Shown: piece after piece, positions 16,814-25,189 of the stretch
How the letters are laid out: the number at the start of each line of letters is the position of its first letter
Position numbering within the stretch: position 1 is the first letter of the stretch
DNA from: Alphaproteobacteria bacterium
GTDB lineage: Bacteria; Pseudomonadota; Alphaproteobacteria; Sphingomonadales; Sphingomonadaceae
Length of the DNA stretch: 64,000 nt
Direction: 5' to 3'
Assembly: GCA_005883305.1 (NCBI GenBank)
Contig: VBAC01000001.1
Span: 744,001-808,000, forward strand
Program-made: the position numbers and the translations under genes
The notes under the pieces: model-generated
Database searches by the model: none
What the model was told of the DNA's origin: nothing
What the model saw: the letters and a program-made list of their open reading frames with translations, nothing else

Positions 16814-18587
16814 GGCGCTCCTTCTCGCCGGCGCCGGGGCCCTGGTGATCGCTCTTCCCGTTCTCGGGCAGAGCCGCGACGCGCCCGAATCGATCCTTCC
16901 TCCCGGCTTCAACGATCCGCAGACCCTGCCGCCGGCGGAGAACAAGGCGGCGCCCCAGCAGGCGCCCGAACGGCCGGCCTTCCAGCCGGGCGTGCCGGGC
17001 CCCGCGCCGGCCGCCCCGCCTTCCGGCAACACGCTTGGCGACGTCGAAGAGGTCGCGCTCGATCAGGCCGCGATTCCGCGCCCGACCAACTATTTCACGA
17101 TTCCCGAAGGCGCCGCGCGGCCGATCGATTTCGTCGGGCCGCTGGAGCCGGGCAATTTCGGGCTCGGGCCCAACGCCTTCGGCGCCGGGGACGCGCGGCT
17201 CTACGCGGCGCTCATGCGGCGCGTTCACGCGCCCCTGCCATCGCGCTGGACCTCGATCCTGCTTCGGCGCGTCTTGCTATCGCACCTCGCATCGCCGGCC
17301 GGCGTGCAGCCGGTCGATTGGGTCGCCGAGCGCGCCGCCCTGCTGCTGCGCATGGGCGAGGCCGATGGGGCGCGTTTGCTCGTCGAGGCCGTCGACGCGG
17401 AAAATTACACGCCGAGGATGGTCGAGGTCGCGGCGCAAACCGCGCTCGCCACCGCCGATCCCTCCGCGCTTTGCCCCCTGGTCGCTCCGGCGCGCGGCTG
17501 GTCGCGCGACACGGTCTGGATATTGGCGGACGGCATGTGCGCTGCTCTCGAAGGCGAGGCGGCCCGGGCGACCGCCCTCATAGACCAGGCCCGCGACCAG
17601 GCGGGCACGAGCGTCGACCTGTTGCTCGCGGAGAAGGTGGTCGGTGCGGGTGCGGAGACTCGGCGGGCCGTCGACATCCAGTGGGACGGGGTCGACGAGA
17701 TCAATCCGTGGCGCTTCGGCCTCGCCAGCGCCGTCGGGCTGCAGATTCCCGACAGGCTCATCGGAAGCGCTCCGCCCGAGATGCGCGCATGGCTCGCGCG
17801 CGCCCCGATGGTGCCGCTGGAGCAGCGCCTCGAAGCCGCCTCGACCGCGGCGACGCTCGGCGTCTTCTCCTCGCACGCGCTTGTGGAGCTCTACAGCCTG
17901 ATGCTGGACGAGACCGATCCGGCCGAGGTTTCCGGCTCGGTCGCCGAGCGCCTCCGCACGGCCTGGGTCGGCCGCGATCTGGGAGACCGGATGACGGCGA
18001 TGCGCGCGCTCTGGGGAGCGACCGACGCCGATCCTTATGCGCGCTCGATTCTCACCGCCGGCGCGGCGGCGCGGATCGCCCCGTCGGCCGATTTCGCTGG
18101 CGACGCGGGCGCGTTGATCGCCTCGATGCTGAGCGCGGGCATGGACCGCGAAGCGGCGCGCTGGGCGGGAGTGGTCGAGGAGGCGGATCAAGGCGATCGT
18201 GCCTGGGCGCTTCTCGCTGTCGGTGCGCCCCGGCCGATGGTCACCGACCGGCTCGACGATTTCGTTGCGGCCGACGACAGCCTCGGCCGCCAGCGCTCGC
18301 AACTGCTCGCCGCGGCGCTGTTGGGCCTGGGCAGGATCAACGGCGATCAGGCGGCTGGCGCCGGTTTGCGGCTCGCGCCCGAAGACCGCTGGACGGCCGC
18401 GATCGACCAGGCGGCGCGCCAGCGCGCTCCGGGCGCGGTGGCGCTGCTTGCTGGTGTCGGAATGCAAACCGCGAGCTGGCAGGGCGTTCCGCCCTCCTAT
18501 CTCTATCGAATCGTCCGGTCGCTGCGCGCGGTCGGCCTGGATTATGAGGCGCGGATGATCGCGGCCGAGGCCGTGGCGCGGCTGTGA
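16797..18587 (+). CDS. secreted helical-repeat-like protein of unknown function, coupled to xerD
   Basis: 596 residues. The N-terminus is a typical signal peptide (MRLRAKALLLAGAGALVIALPVLGQ), cleavage probably after GQS. Residues about 35-75 are Pro/Ala-rich linker; the remainder is mostly Ala/Leu-rich amphipathic helix with recurrent patterns such as AERAALLLRMGEADGARLLV, LATADP and ARWAGVVEEADQGDRAW, which look like a solenoid of TPR/SEL1-like helices although no canonical repeat is clear. Periplasmic location is inferred. The gene overlaps the small membrane protein upstream and its stop overlaps the GTG of xerD (GTGA), so all three are translationally linked. Function unknown. Confidence 0.8.
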   Translation: MRLRAKALLLAGAGALVIALPVLGQSRDAPESILPPGFNDPQTLPPAENKAAPQQAPERPAFQPGVPGPAPAAPPSGNTLGDVEEVALDQAAIPRPTNYFTIPEGAARPIDFVGPLEPGNFGLGPNAFGAGDARLYAALMRRVHAPLPSRWTSILLRRVLLSHLASPAGVQPVDWVAERAALLLRMGEADGARLLVEAVDAENYTPRMVEVAAQTALATADPSALCPLVAPARGWSRDTVWILADGMCAALEGEAARATALIDQARDQAGTSVDLLLAEKVVGAGAETRRAVDIQWDGVDEINPWRFGLASAVGLQIPDRLIGSAPPEMRAWLARAPMVPLEQRLEAASTAATLGVFSSHALVELYSLMLDETDPAEVSGSVAERLRTAWVGRDLGDRMTAMRALWGATDADPYARSILTAGAAARIAPSADFAGDAGALIASMLSAGMDREAARWAGVVEEADQGDRAWALLAVGAPRPMVTDRLDDFVAADDSLGRQRSQLLAAALLGLGRINGDQAAGAGLRLAPEDRWTAAIDQAARQRAPGAVALLAGVGMQTASWQGVPPSYLYRIVRSLRAVGLDYEARMIAAEAVARL

Positions 18588-19483
18588 ACGCCCCCGAGGA
18601 CGGGCAGGCCATCGCCGCCTTCCTCGAAATGATGGCCGCCGAAGCCGGAGCGGCGCGCAACACGTTGCTCGCTTACGAGCGCGATCTGAACGGCGCTTCG
18701 TCGCTGCTCGGAGGCGAACTCGCCGCGGCGGCGCCGGCTGCCCTGAAGGGGCTGGCCGAGGCATGGATGCCGCTGAAGCGCGCGACCGTCGCGCGCAAGT
18801 CCGCGGCGCTTCGCCGCTTCTTCGCCTTCCTTCACGACGAAGGCATGCGGAGCGACGATCCCTCGCCGGCGCTTCCGCGCCCCGCGAGCGAGCGTCCGCT
18901 GCCGCGCATCCTCGATCACCGGGCGGTCGACGCGCTGTTCGCCGAGATCGACCGGCGCAAGGCGGAAGGCGCAGCCGGGGCTCTGCGGCTCGCCGCCCTC
19001 ATCGAGATGCTCTACGGCTCCGGCCTTCGCGCCACCGAGCTCGTCTCGCTGCCCCGCAATGCCGTCTCGCCCGACCGGCCGTTCATCATCCTCAAGGGCA
19101 AGGGCGGCCGAGAGCGGCTTGTGCCGATCTCGGATCGCGCCCGAGCAGCGGTCGCAGACCATGCCGCCGGCGTGCCGCGCGACTCGCTCTACCTCTTTCC
19201 ATCGGGCAAGAAGCATCTCAGCCGGGTGCGGCTGTACCAGCTGGTGCGCGAGCTCGCCGCAAGCGCCGGAATCCCCCCCGAAAGGATCAGCCCGCACGTG
19301 CTTCGCCACGCCTTCGCCACCCATTTGCTCGAAGGCGGCGCCGACCTTCGCGCGGTGCAGACTTTGCTCGGTCACGCCGACATCGCCACCACCCAGATCT
19401 ACACCCATGTCGATTCGCGCCGGCTGATCGACCTGGTCAACCAGCGCCATCCGCTCGTTGACGCGCCGCGCAAGCGCATCTAA
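18584..19483 (+). CDS. xerD: site-specific tyrosine recombinase XerD
   Basis: Recombinase acting with XerC at dif to resolve chromosome dimers. N-terminal SAM-like core-binding domain (residues about 8-95), then the catalytic domain with GLRATELVSL (catalytic Arg), KGKGGRERLVPI (Lys), HVLRHAFATHLLEGG (His-x-x-Arg) and LGHADIATTQIYTHV (His and nucleophile Tyr). All catalytic residues are present; 299 residues is normal. Start is GTG, inside the stop of the upstream secreted-protein gene, consistent with coupled translation. accA begins 12 bases after its stop. XerD versus XerC is judged from overall look and neighbours. Confidence 0.92.
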   Translation: MNAPEDGQAIAAFLEMMAAEAGAARNTLLAYERDLNGASSLLGGELAAAAPAALKGLAEAWMPLKRATVARKSAALRRFFAFLHDEGMRSDDPSPALPRPASERPLPRILDHRAVDALFAEIDRRKAEGAAGALRLAALIEMLYGSGLRATELVSLPRNAVSPDRPFIILKGKGGRERLVPISDRARAAVADHAAGVPRDSLYLFPSGKKHLSRVRLYQLVRELAASAGIPPERISPHVLRHAFATHLLEGGADLRAVQTLLGHADIATTQIYTHVDSRRLIDLVNQRHPLVDAPRKRI

Positions 19484-19495
19484 CTCGCGCCGCTC

Positions 19496-20437
19496 ATGGC
19501 CACCTTCCTGGATTTCGAAAAGCCGATCGCCGAGCTGGAAGCGCGCATCGAGGAGCTGCGCGAGACGGCTTCGGCGGGCGAGCCCAATATCGAGGCCGAA
19601 ATCGCCAAGCTCGAGGAGCGTTCGGCGAAGCTGCTTCGGGACACCTATGCGAAGCTGACGCCGTGGCAGAAGACCCAGGTCGCGCGCCATCCCGAACGGC
19701 CGCACTTCAAGGATTATGTCGCCGCCCTTGCCGACGATTTCGTCCCGCTGGCCGGCGACCGCAACTTCGCCGACGACCAGGCGATCATCGGCGGGCTCGC
19801 GCGGCTGGGCGGCCGCAAGGTTATTCTGATCGGCCACGAGAAGGGCGACGACACCGCGAGCCGCCTCCGGCACAATTTCGGCATGGCCCGCCCCGAAGGC
19901 TATCGCAAGGCGATCCGGCTGATGCAGATCGCCGACCGCTTCGGATTGCCGGTGGTCACCCTGGTCGATACGCCGGGCGCCTTTCCGGGCGTCCAGGCGG
20001 AGGAACGAGGCCAGGCCGAGGCGATCGCCCGCTCGACCGAGCAGTGCCTCGCCCTGGGAGTGCCGCTGGTTGCCGCGATCGTCGGGGAAGGGGGCTCGGG
20101 CGGCGCGATCGCCATCGCCGCCGCCAACAAGGTGCTGATGCTCGAGCACTCGATCTATTCGGTCATTTCGCCGGAAGGCTGCGCCTCCATTCTATGGCGG
20201 ACCGCGGAGAAGGCTGCCGACGCCGCCGAGGCAATGAGAGTTACCGCCGCGGACCTCAAGCAACTCGGGGCGATCGACCGCATCGTGACCGAACCCGTCG
20301 GCGGCGCGCACCGTCATTCGGCCGAGGCCGTCGCCGCCCTGGGCGAGGCGATCGGGGAGGAGCTGGAGGCCTTGGGAACATTGTCGCGCCAGGAGGTCCG
20401 GGCGCACCGCCGCGAGAAATTCCTGGCATTGGCTTGA
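19496..20437 (+). CDS. accA: acetyl-CoA carboxylase carboxyltransferase subunit alpha
   Basis: Partner of AccD in malonyl-CoA formation. Starts [20 protein letters not shown] with the typical helical N-terminus, then [15 protein letters not shown], the oxyanion/CoA region [17 protein letters not shown], and [11 protein letters not shown]. 313 residues is normal. xerD-accA adjacency is common in alphaproteobacteria. A perfect 11-bp hairpin follows the stop. Confidence 0.96.
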   Translation: MATFLDFEKPIAELEARIEELRETASAGEPNIEAEIAKLEERSAKLLRDTYAKLTPWQKTQVARHPERPHFKDYVAALADDFVPLAGDRNFADDQAIIGGLARLGGRKVILIGHEKGDDTASRLRHNFGMARPEGYRKAIRLMQIADRFGLPVVTLVDTPGAFPGVQAEERGQAEAIARSTEQCLALGVPLVAAIVGEGGSGGAIAIAAANKVLMLEHSIYSVISPEGCASILWRTAEKAADAAEAMRVTAADLKQLGAIDRIVTEPVGGAHRHSAEAVAALGEAIGEELEALGTLSRQEVRAHRREKFLALA

Positions 20438-20445
20438 ATACGAAA

Positions 20446-20471
20446 GGGCGGCGCAATCGCTTGCGCCGCCC
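20446..20471. terminator. terminator hairpin between accA and a pilin gene
   Basis: Perfect 11-bp stem GGGCGGCGCAA / TTGCGCCGCCC with a TCGC loop. On the minus strand it is followed by TTTCGTATT, so it can end the convergent Flp pilin transcript; on the plus strand it follows accA by nine bases but has only a poor U-tract. Confidence 0.75.
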
Positions 20472-20497
20472 CTCGCTTCATAACTCGGATGCTCGGA

Positions 20498-20677
20498 TTA
20501 CGCGGCCGGCGCGGCCGTGCCGTCCATGGCGCCCGAGACGTTCTCGAAGGTCGAGCTGAGGCTGCTGCCCAGGCCCTGCATGGCCGTGATGGCGGCGACA
20601 GCGATAAGGGCGGCAATCAGGCCATACTCGATGGCGGTGGCGCCCTTCTTGTCCTTGATCAGCTTACGAATGAACAT
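20498..20677 (-). CDS. Flp family type IVb pilin (1)
   Basis: 59-residue prepilin: short basic lead MFIRKLIKDKKG, then ATAIEYGLIAALIAVAAITAMQG, the Flp hydrophobic helix with the essential Glu five residues after the processing site (G/A, cut by a TadV-type prepilin peptidase). The open frame begins further upstream, but AAGGAGA just before this ATG decides the start. The tail is Ala/Gly/Ser-rich. No Tad secretion genes are in the window, so assembly genes must be elsewhere. A second pilin gene lies directly upstream on the same strand. Confidence 0.9.
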   Translation of the reverse strand: MFIRKLIKDKKGATAIEYGLIAALIAVAAITAMQGLGSSLSSTFENVSGAMDGTAAPAA

Positions 20678-20784
20678 TTCCGGTCTCCTTGGTTCCACGT
20701 CTTTCGGAAGTCCACACTTCCTCGCCGCGCCCCCATTTGTCTTGATCGGGCCAGCTAATTTCTCAAACTAAAGACGGCGGGTTG

Positions 20785-20813
20785 AAAAAGGTTTAACGCG
20801 GCGTCGCGCTAAA
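20785..20813 (-). terminator. rho-independent terminator of the second pilin gene
   Basis: On the minus strand TTTAGCGCG-ACGC-CGCGTTAAA (9-bp stem with one G-U pair) followed by CCTTTTTC. The stem starts within the stop codon of the upstream pilin gene. This suggests that the two pilin genes are transcribed separately, or that read-through to the downstream pilin gene is reduced. Confidence 0.72.
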
Positions 20814-20976
20814 CGCTGGTCACTTCGGTAGCGACGTGATTCCACATGTTGGTGGTGGTGCTTGCGACGGTGGTCAGAGCGCCGACCATGGCCAGGAAGA
20901 TGAGCGCCAGGATGAGGCCGTATTCCACGGCCGTCGCACCCTGCTGATCCTTGATAATCTTCAGCAAACGCCGCAT
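20809..20976 (-). CDS. Flp family type IVb pilin (2)
   Basis: 55-residue prepilin: MRRLLKIIKDQQG lead, then ATAVEYGLILALIFLAMVGALTTVA. Same design as the neighbouring pilin, with conserved Gly before the cut and Glu/Tyr after it, but the tail differs (TTNMWNHVATEVTSV). The ATG preceded by GGGGGAA is preferred over the longer frame because it gives a typical Flp leader length. Paralogous pair likely from tandem duplication; which is the major pilin cannot be told. Confidence 0.87.
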   Translation of the reverse strand: MRRLLKIIKDQQGATAVEYGLILALIFLAMVGALTTVASTTTNMWNHVATEVTSV

Positions 20977-21068
20977 CGTTCCCCCGTCGTCCCTGCGGGC
21001 TTCGATGCCCGTCATGTGCGGGATCGTAGCCGAGTGTCGTTAATGAACCGCTACCGGAAGGCGCCTCG

Positions 21069-21482
21069 TTGCAAAAAAATCCGACACTGACGGTGGTGGC
21101 CGCCGCCCTGGTCGATCGGGCGGGACGGATCTTGCTTCAGCAACGCGCGCCCGGACGATCGATGGCCGGGCTTTGGGAATTTCCGGGCGGCAAGGTCGAG
21201 GACGGGGAATTGCCCGAGGAGGCGTTGATTCGCGAGATCGAGGAGGAGCTCGGTATCGGGATCGAGGCGCGGGCCCTGCGCCCTGCCTGCTTCGCAAGCG
21301 CACCGCTCGGCGACGGGCATTTGCTTCTGCTGCTCTACCTTTGCCGCGAGTGGCGGGGCGATCCGGTGCCGCTCGACGCGTCGGCGCTGAAATGGCTGCC
21401 CGTCGAGGACATGATCGCCGACGAGATGCCGCCGGCGGACCGGCCGCTGATCGGCTTGCTCAGCGCCGTGCTGGCGGCCTGA
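21069..21482 (+). CDS. mutT: MutT-type (deoxy)nucleoside triphosphate pyrophosphohydrolase
   Basis: 137-residue Nudix hydrolase; MutT family members remove oxidised dGTP (8-oxo-dGTP). The full Nudix box is present, starting GGKVEDGELPEEALIRE near residue 38 and ending EELGI, preceded by GLWEFP, the MutT-type substrate loop. Start is TTG with GGAAGG about eight bases upstream; no ATG is available before the conserved TLTVVAAALVD strand. The last 23 bases overlap the convergent methyltransferase gene. Confidence 0.87.
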   Translation: MQKNPTLTVVAAALVDRAGRILLQQRAPGRSMAGLWEFPGGKVEDGELPEEALIREIEEELGIGIEARALRPACFASAPLGDGHLLLLLYLCREWRGDPVPLDASALKWLPVEDMIADEMPPADRPLIGLLSAVLAA

Positions 21483-22320
21483 GCGCGTCCGCGAGCGACG
21501 CCGTCGCGCTGCCGCGAGGGGCGGGGCGCGGCTGGCCGGGTGCGGGCGCCCATCCGCTCATGTGAACGATCTCGAATCGTTCGGGGACCTTGCCGTCTGC
21601 ATCCGCACCGCCGGCGAAGGCCGCCGCAGCGGCTGCAAGACCCGCCCGGCCAATCGGGCGGCGCGAGCGATCGGTGAGAATGTTGGTCGCGCCCATCGCC
21701 CTGAGGTCGCGAACCAGCGAAGCGAGCGACGAAAAGCGCACCGTCAGCGTCTCCGAATCCGCCACGGGCAGCGCGAAGCCCGCGCGCACGAGCAGATCGC
21801 CCGCCGCGCGAACGTCGATCTGCGGGTGGATTCTGGGCGACGCCGCTTCTTCGGCAGCGTGCATCGCGGCGCGCAACCGGGGCAGGCTTCCGGCTCCGGC
21901 GAAGGCGGCCAGAAACAAGCCGTCCGGGCGGAGCGCGCGGCGGATCAGAGCAAGCGCGCCGGGAAGATCGTTGACCGTGTCCAGCGCGCCTGCCGAGACG
22001 ATCAGATCGAAGCTTGCGGGTGGAAAAGGGAGGCGATCCTCATCCGTCTGCATTCCGCCGGCGGCATATGCCGCCCCGGCATCGGCCGGGGTGACCTCGA
22101 GGCCTCGCGCCCGCAGCAGCGCCGTCAGGTAACCGCCCCCGCAGCCGAGATCGAGCGCATCCGCGAAGGGCCGCTGGACGAGGTCCAGCCGCTCCGCGAT
22201 TTCGTCGGCCATTCGGCGGAACAGATAGTCAGCACCCGGGCCGCTCGCCGCCGCCCGGTCGCGCCGCAACCGTCGCAGACGGCGGTCGAACGGCCGCTCG
22301 AAGGGATCATGCTCGTTCAC
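21460..22320 (-). CDS. SAM-dependent methyltransferase, BioC/NDUFAF5-like
   Basis: 286 residues, class I Rossmann methyltransferase: motif I is LDLGCGGGYLTALL near residue 56-69, then LPFPPASFDLIVSAGALDTVNDLPGAL and ALRPDGLFLAAFAG. The N-terminus MNEHDPFERPFDRRLRRLRRDRAA resembles the NDUFAF5/BioC group, which includes complex I assembly factors of alphaproteobacteria and biotin-synthesis methylases; the exact substrate is uncertain. GTG start chosen because the longer frame adds 41 unlike residues from a stretch with different base use. The C-terminal tail is Pro/Arg-rich. Divergent from the PCMT-like gene. Confidence 0.82.
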   Translation of the reverse strand: MNEHDPFERPFDRRLRRLRRDRAAASGPGADYLFRRMADEIAERLDLVQRPFADALDLGCGGGYLTALLRARGLEVTPADAGAAYAAGGMQTDEDRLPFPPASFDLIVSAGALDTVNDLPGALALIRRALRPDGLFLAAFAGAGSLPRLRAAMHAAEEAASPRIHPQIDVRAAGDLLVRAGFALPVADSETLTVRFSSLASLVRDLRAMGATNILTDRSRRPIGRAGLAAAAAAFAGGADADGKVPERFEIVHMSGWAPAPGQPRPAPRGSATASLADALRPPARR

Positions 22321-22347
22321 CGCCCGGCTATAGCAAAGCGTCCGGGG

Positions 22348-22368
22348 CCGGACAGCTTTCCTGTCCGG
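22348..22368. promoter_or_regulatory. palindrome CCGGACAG-N5-CTGTCCGG in a divergent promoter region
   Basis: Perfect 8-bp inverted repeat with a five-base spacer, followed closely by a third half-like copy TCGGACAG. It lies 28 bases upstream of the methyltransferase start, in a 236-base gap before the PCMT-like gene that is otherwise comparatively AT-rich (for example TATTACACAGC and AAAACAGTTGTG). It could be an operator or a small hairpin; no regulator is identified. Confidence 0.4.
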
Positions 22369-22556
22369 TTTCGGACAGTTGCGCCGAAATTGGGCCGCAC
22401 GGCTCTGTATTACACAGCTGGCATGGCTTTTGCGGCTTACCAAATGATTGCGGGTTCTTATCTTGGCTTGGCCTTCCTCCGGCTTGCCGATAAAAGCCGC
22501 TTAACCGAACAAGTGTATTGCATCACTAAAACAGTTGTGCGAGTAAACGGACCGCA

Positions 22557-23210
22557 ATGACGGAACATGCCTTCGAGCCGATGCGCCGCGCGATGGTCGC
22601 GAGCCAGCTGCGAACGACCGGGGTCAACGATCCTCGAGTCGTGGCGGCGATGGGGCGCGTGCCGCGCGAGCGCTTCGTGCCGGAAGAACGGCGCGCGCTC
22701 GCTTACGCGGATGCGCTGGTGCCGCTCACCCCGGGCCGCTCGCTCAATTCGCCGATGGCGCTGGGACGAATGCTGACCGAGGCGCGGCTTCGCGGGACGG
22801 AGCATGCCCTCGTGGTCGGCGCCGCGACGGGCTATGCCGCCGCCCTGCTTGCCGAGCTGGTAACCTCTGTGGTCGCGCTGGAGGAAGAGGACGACCTTGC
22901 GGCTTCCGCAAGGCAGGCGCTCCGTGGAACGCAGGTGATTGTAGCGAAGGGGCCGCTGGCCAAGGGCTGGGTCAAGGCCGCGCCCTACGATTTCATATTG
23001 ATCGACGGCGCGGTCGAGCACGTGCCGCAGGCGCTGATCGCCCAGCTCGCGGACGGCGGTCAGATGGCGCTGGCGATCGTCGATCAGGGGGTCAGCCGGC
23101 TCGCCGTCGGGCGTTCGGTCTCCGGCGCGTTCGGACTCACCGCCTTCGCCGACGTGGCGGCGGCCTTCCTGCCCGGGTTCGCCGAACCCCGCGGCTTCAG
23201 TTTTTCGTGA
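22557..23210 (+). CDS. pcm: protein-L-isoaspartate O-methyltransferase family protein
   Basis: 217 residues. The N-terminal MRRAMVASQLRTTGVNDPRVVAAMGRVPRERFVP and the following AYADALVPLTPGR are clearly PCMT-like. However the usual GQTIS substrate motif reads GRSLNSP, and SAM motif I reads VVGAATGYAAAL instead of the Gly-rich G-x-G-S-G-Y form. It is therefore a divergent member and may not repair isoaspartate. Its stop overlaps a possible GTG of the next gene; tolC starts 15 bases later. The pcm-tolC pair is conserved in alphaproteobacteria. Confidence 0.85.
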   Translation: MTEHAFEPMRRAMVASQLRTTGVNDPRVVAAMGRVPRERFVPEERRALAYADALVPLTPGRSLNSPMALGRMLTEARLRGTEHALVVGAATGYAAALLAELVTSVVALEEEDDLAASARQALRGTQVIVAKGPLAKGWVKAAPYDFILIDGAVEHVPQALIAQLADGGQMALAIVDQGVSRLAVGRSVSGAFGLTAFADVAAAFLPGFAEPRGFSFS

Positions 23211-23224
23211 TACGGAGTGAATTG

Positions 23225-24718
23225 ATGCGGGGACGCATGTTGGCGGCGGTCGCCATGATCGCGATGGGCGGGGGCGCCTTTGCACAGGTCGGCACGGTGC
23301 CGAGGCCCGAAGGCGGCGTGCTGCCCCCGGCCGGGCCGACGCAGACGCTGCGCGAGGCTTTGGCTGCGACCTACCAGACCAACCCGACGATCATGGCCCA
23401 GCGCCAGTCGCTGCGCGCGACGGACGAGAGCGTCGCCCTTGCCCGCGCCGAGGGGCGTCCGCAGGTGGATACGAACGCCGGCTTCAACCAGGACGTGGTC
23501 ACCCGCAATCTCGGCAGCAACCAGCGCGACTTCAGCGTCAGCGGCACGGTTTCGATGCCGCTTTATGCCGGCGGCCGCATTCGCAATTCGGTGCGCGCGG
23601 CGAATACCCGAGTCGAGGCTGGCCGCGCCGATCTGCGCGCGACCGAGGGAGACGTCTTCACCGAGGCGGTTGCCGCCTACATGGACGTGATCCGCGACCG
23701 ATCGATCCGGCAGCTCAACCAAAACCAGGTCCGCATTCTCGAAACCAACCTCCAGGCCACCCGCGACCGCTTCGAGGTCGGCGATCTCACCCGCACCGAC
23801 GTGGCTCAGTCCGAGGCGCGGCTCTCGCTCTCGCGGAGCCAACTCGCCAACTCGGAAGGGCGCCTGCAGGCGAGCGAGGAGAATTACCGCCGGGTGATCG
23901 GCCAGCTGCCGCCCGATCTCCAGCCGCCGCCGCCGCTGCCGGCCTTGCCCGCGGATATCGATACGGCGACCACGACGGCGTTGGCCGGCAATCCGGATCT
24001 CGAGTCGATCGCCGCCCGGGCGCGCGCGGCGGGCTTCGACGTAAGGGTCGCCCGCGGCTTCCGTCTGCCGACCGTGACTGCGTCCGGAGTCGCCCGCCAC
24101 TTCGATGCCCTCGGAACCGCGAACAACGGAACCGGCGGCCTCGGCATCCTTCCCGACAGCAACACCAGCACGGGCTTCGGCATCTCGATGAGCCTGCCGC
24201 TCTACCAGGGCGGTGGGGCAAGCGCGCGCGTGCGCCAGGCGCAGGCACTTCGCGGCCAGTTGATCGAGCAGGCGATCGGCATCGAGCGGCTCGTCATCTC
24301 CAACGTTCGCGGCGCCTATGCGACCTATCAGGCGGCCAACGACGAGATCGAATCGCAGACCGTCGCCGTCGCGGCCAACCAGCTCGCGCTCGAAGGCACG
24401 CGGGCCGAGCAGACGGTCGGCACGCGCAACATTCTCGACGTGCTCAACGCCGAACAGGAGCTGCTCAACAGCCAGGTGCTGCTCGTGACGGCGCGGCGCA
24501 ACGCCTATGTCGCCGGCTTCCAGCTGCTCAACGCGATGGGCATGGCCGAGGCCCAGGACCTCAATCTGGAGGCCGGGCCGCTCTACGATCCGACGATCAA
24601 CTACAACCGCTATTCGCGAAGCTGGTCGGACTGGAACGACGGGCCGCGAATCGCGCCGGTCTCGACGCGAACCGCCCCGCCGGGCGCACAGAGCCCCGTG
24701 ACTCAATTGCCCCAATAG
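23225..24718 (+). CDS. tolC: TolC family outer-membrane efflux protein
   Basis: 497-residue outer-membrane channel for type I secretion or RND efflux. Signal peptide MRGRMLAAVAMIAMGGGAFAQ, then two homologous halves of coiled-coil and strand: LREALAATYQTNPTIMAQRQ, LYAGGRIRNSVRAA, VGDLTRTDVAQSEARL in the first, LESIAARARAAGFDVRVARG, LYQGGGASARVRQA and EGTRAEQTVGTRNILDVLNA in the second. The ATG is preferred to the GTG 18 bases upstream because GGAG stands seven bases before it. Second gene after the PCMT-like gene; a popZ-type gene follows. Confidence 0.95.
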   Translation: MRGRMLAAVAMIAMGGGAFAQVGTVPRPEGGVLPPAGPTQTLREALAATYQTNPTIMAQRQSLRATDESVALARAEGRPQVDTNAGFNQDVVTRNLGSNQRDFSVSGTVSMPLYAGGRIRNSVRAANTRVEAGRADLRATEGDVFTEAVAAYMDVIRDRSIRQLNQNQVRILETNLQATRDRFEVGDLTRTDVAQSEARLSLSRSQLANSEGRLQASEENYRRVIGQLPPDLQPPPPLPALPADIDTATTTALAGNPDLESIAARARAAGFDVRVARGFRLPTVTASGVARHFDALGTANNGTGGLGILPDSNTSTGFGISMSLPLYQGGGASARVRQAQALRGQLIEQAIGIERLVISNVRGAYATYQAANDEIESQTVAVAANQLALEGTRAEQTVGTRNILDVLNAEQELLNSQVLLVTARRNAYVAGFQLLNAMGMAEAQDLNLEAGPLYDPTINYNRYSRSWSDWNDGPRIAPVSTRTAPPGAQSPVTQLPQ

Positions 24719-24735
24719 GCCATAAGGCCTTCGTC

Positions 24736-25155
24736 ATGGGGGATATTCACAAGGATCCGTCGATGGAGGACATTCTCGCTTCCATCAAGCGCGTCATCGC
24801 GGAGGACGTCGGCGCCGGCGAGCGCCGCGGCGGGCTTTCGCCGCCGCGCCGGCGCGTTCCGCGGCCGGAGCCGGTGGCCGATACCGAGGAGGACGTGCTC
24901 GAGCTCGACGATCCCGTGACCGACTCGGCCGGCCTCCTCTCCGACGACGCGGCGGAATCGAGCCGCCAGCGGCTCGCTAAGCTTTCCACCTTGCGCCAGC
25001 GAAGCGACGCTCCAGCCGACACCGGCGCGCTGGAAGCGATCGTCCGCGACATGCTCCGGCCGGTCCTCAAGGAATGGCTCGACCAGCATCTTCCCGAGAT
25101 CGTCGAGGATCTCGTCACCCGCGAGATTGCGCGGATTACGGGCCGCGACATCTAG
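24736..25155 (+). CDS. popZ: PopZ family (DUF2497) polar organising protein
   Basis: 139 residues with the two conserved ends of PopZ: N-terminal helix MEDILASIKRVIAED and a C-terminal helical pair LEAIVRDMLRPVLKEWLD / LPEIVEDLVTREIARI. The middle (about residues 25-85) is a low-complexity, acidic and Pro-containing linker, here shorter than in Caulobacter PopZ. PopZ forms a condensate at the cell pole that captures ParB and polarity proteins; activity in this organism is inferred. It lies between tolC (17 bases) and, after an S9 peptidase, valS, its classical neighbour. Confidence 0.85.
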   Translation: MGDIHKDPSMEDILASIKRVIAEDVGAGERRGGLSPPRRRVPRPEPVADTEEDVLELDDPVTDSAGLLSDDAAESSRQRLAKLSTLRQRSDAPADTGALEAIVRDMLRPVLKEWLDQHLPEIVEDLVTREIARITGRDI

Positions 25156-25189
25156 TTTAGTTAAAGTGGCGGTGCTACGCCGCCGATCC

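Noticed and set aside
18584-19483. XerD-like gene as a phage or integron integrase
   Set aside because: It is translationally linked to chromosomal genes and followed by accA, with typical Xer length and motifs.
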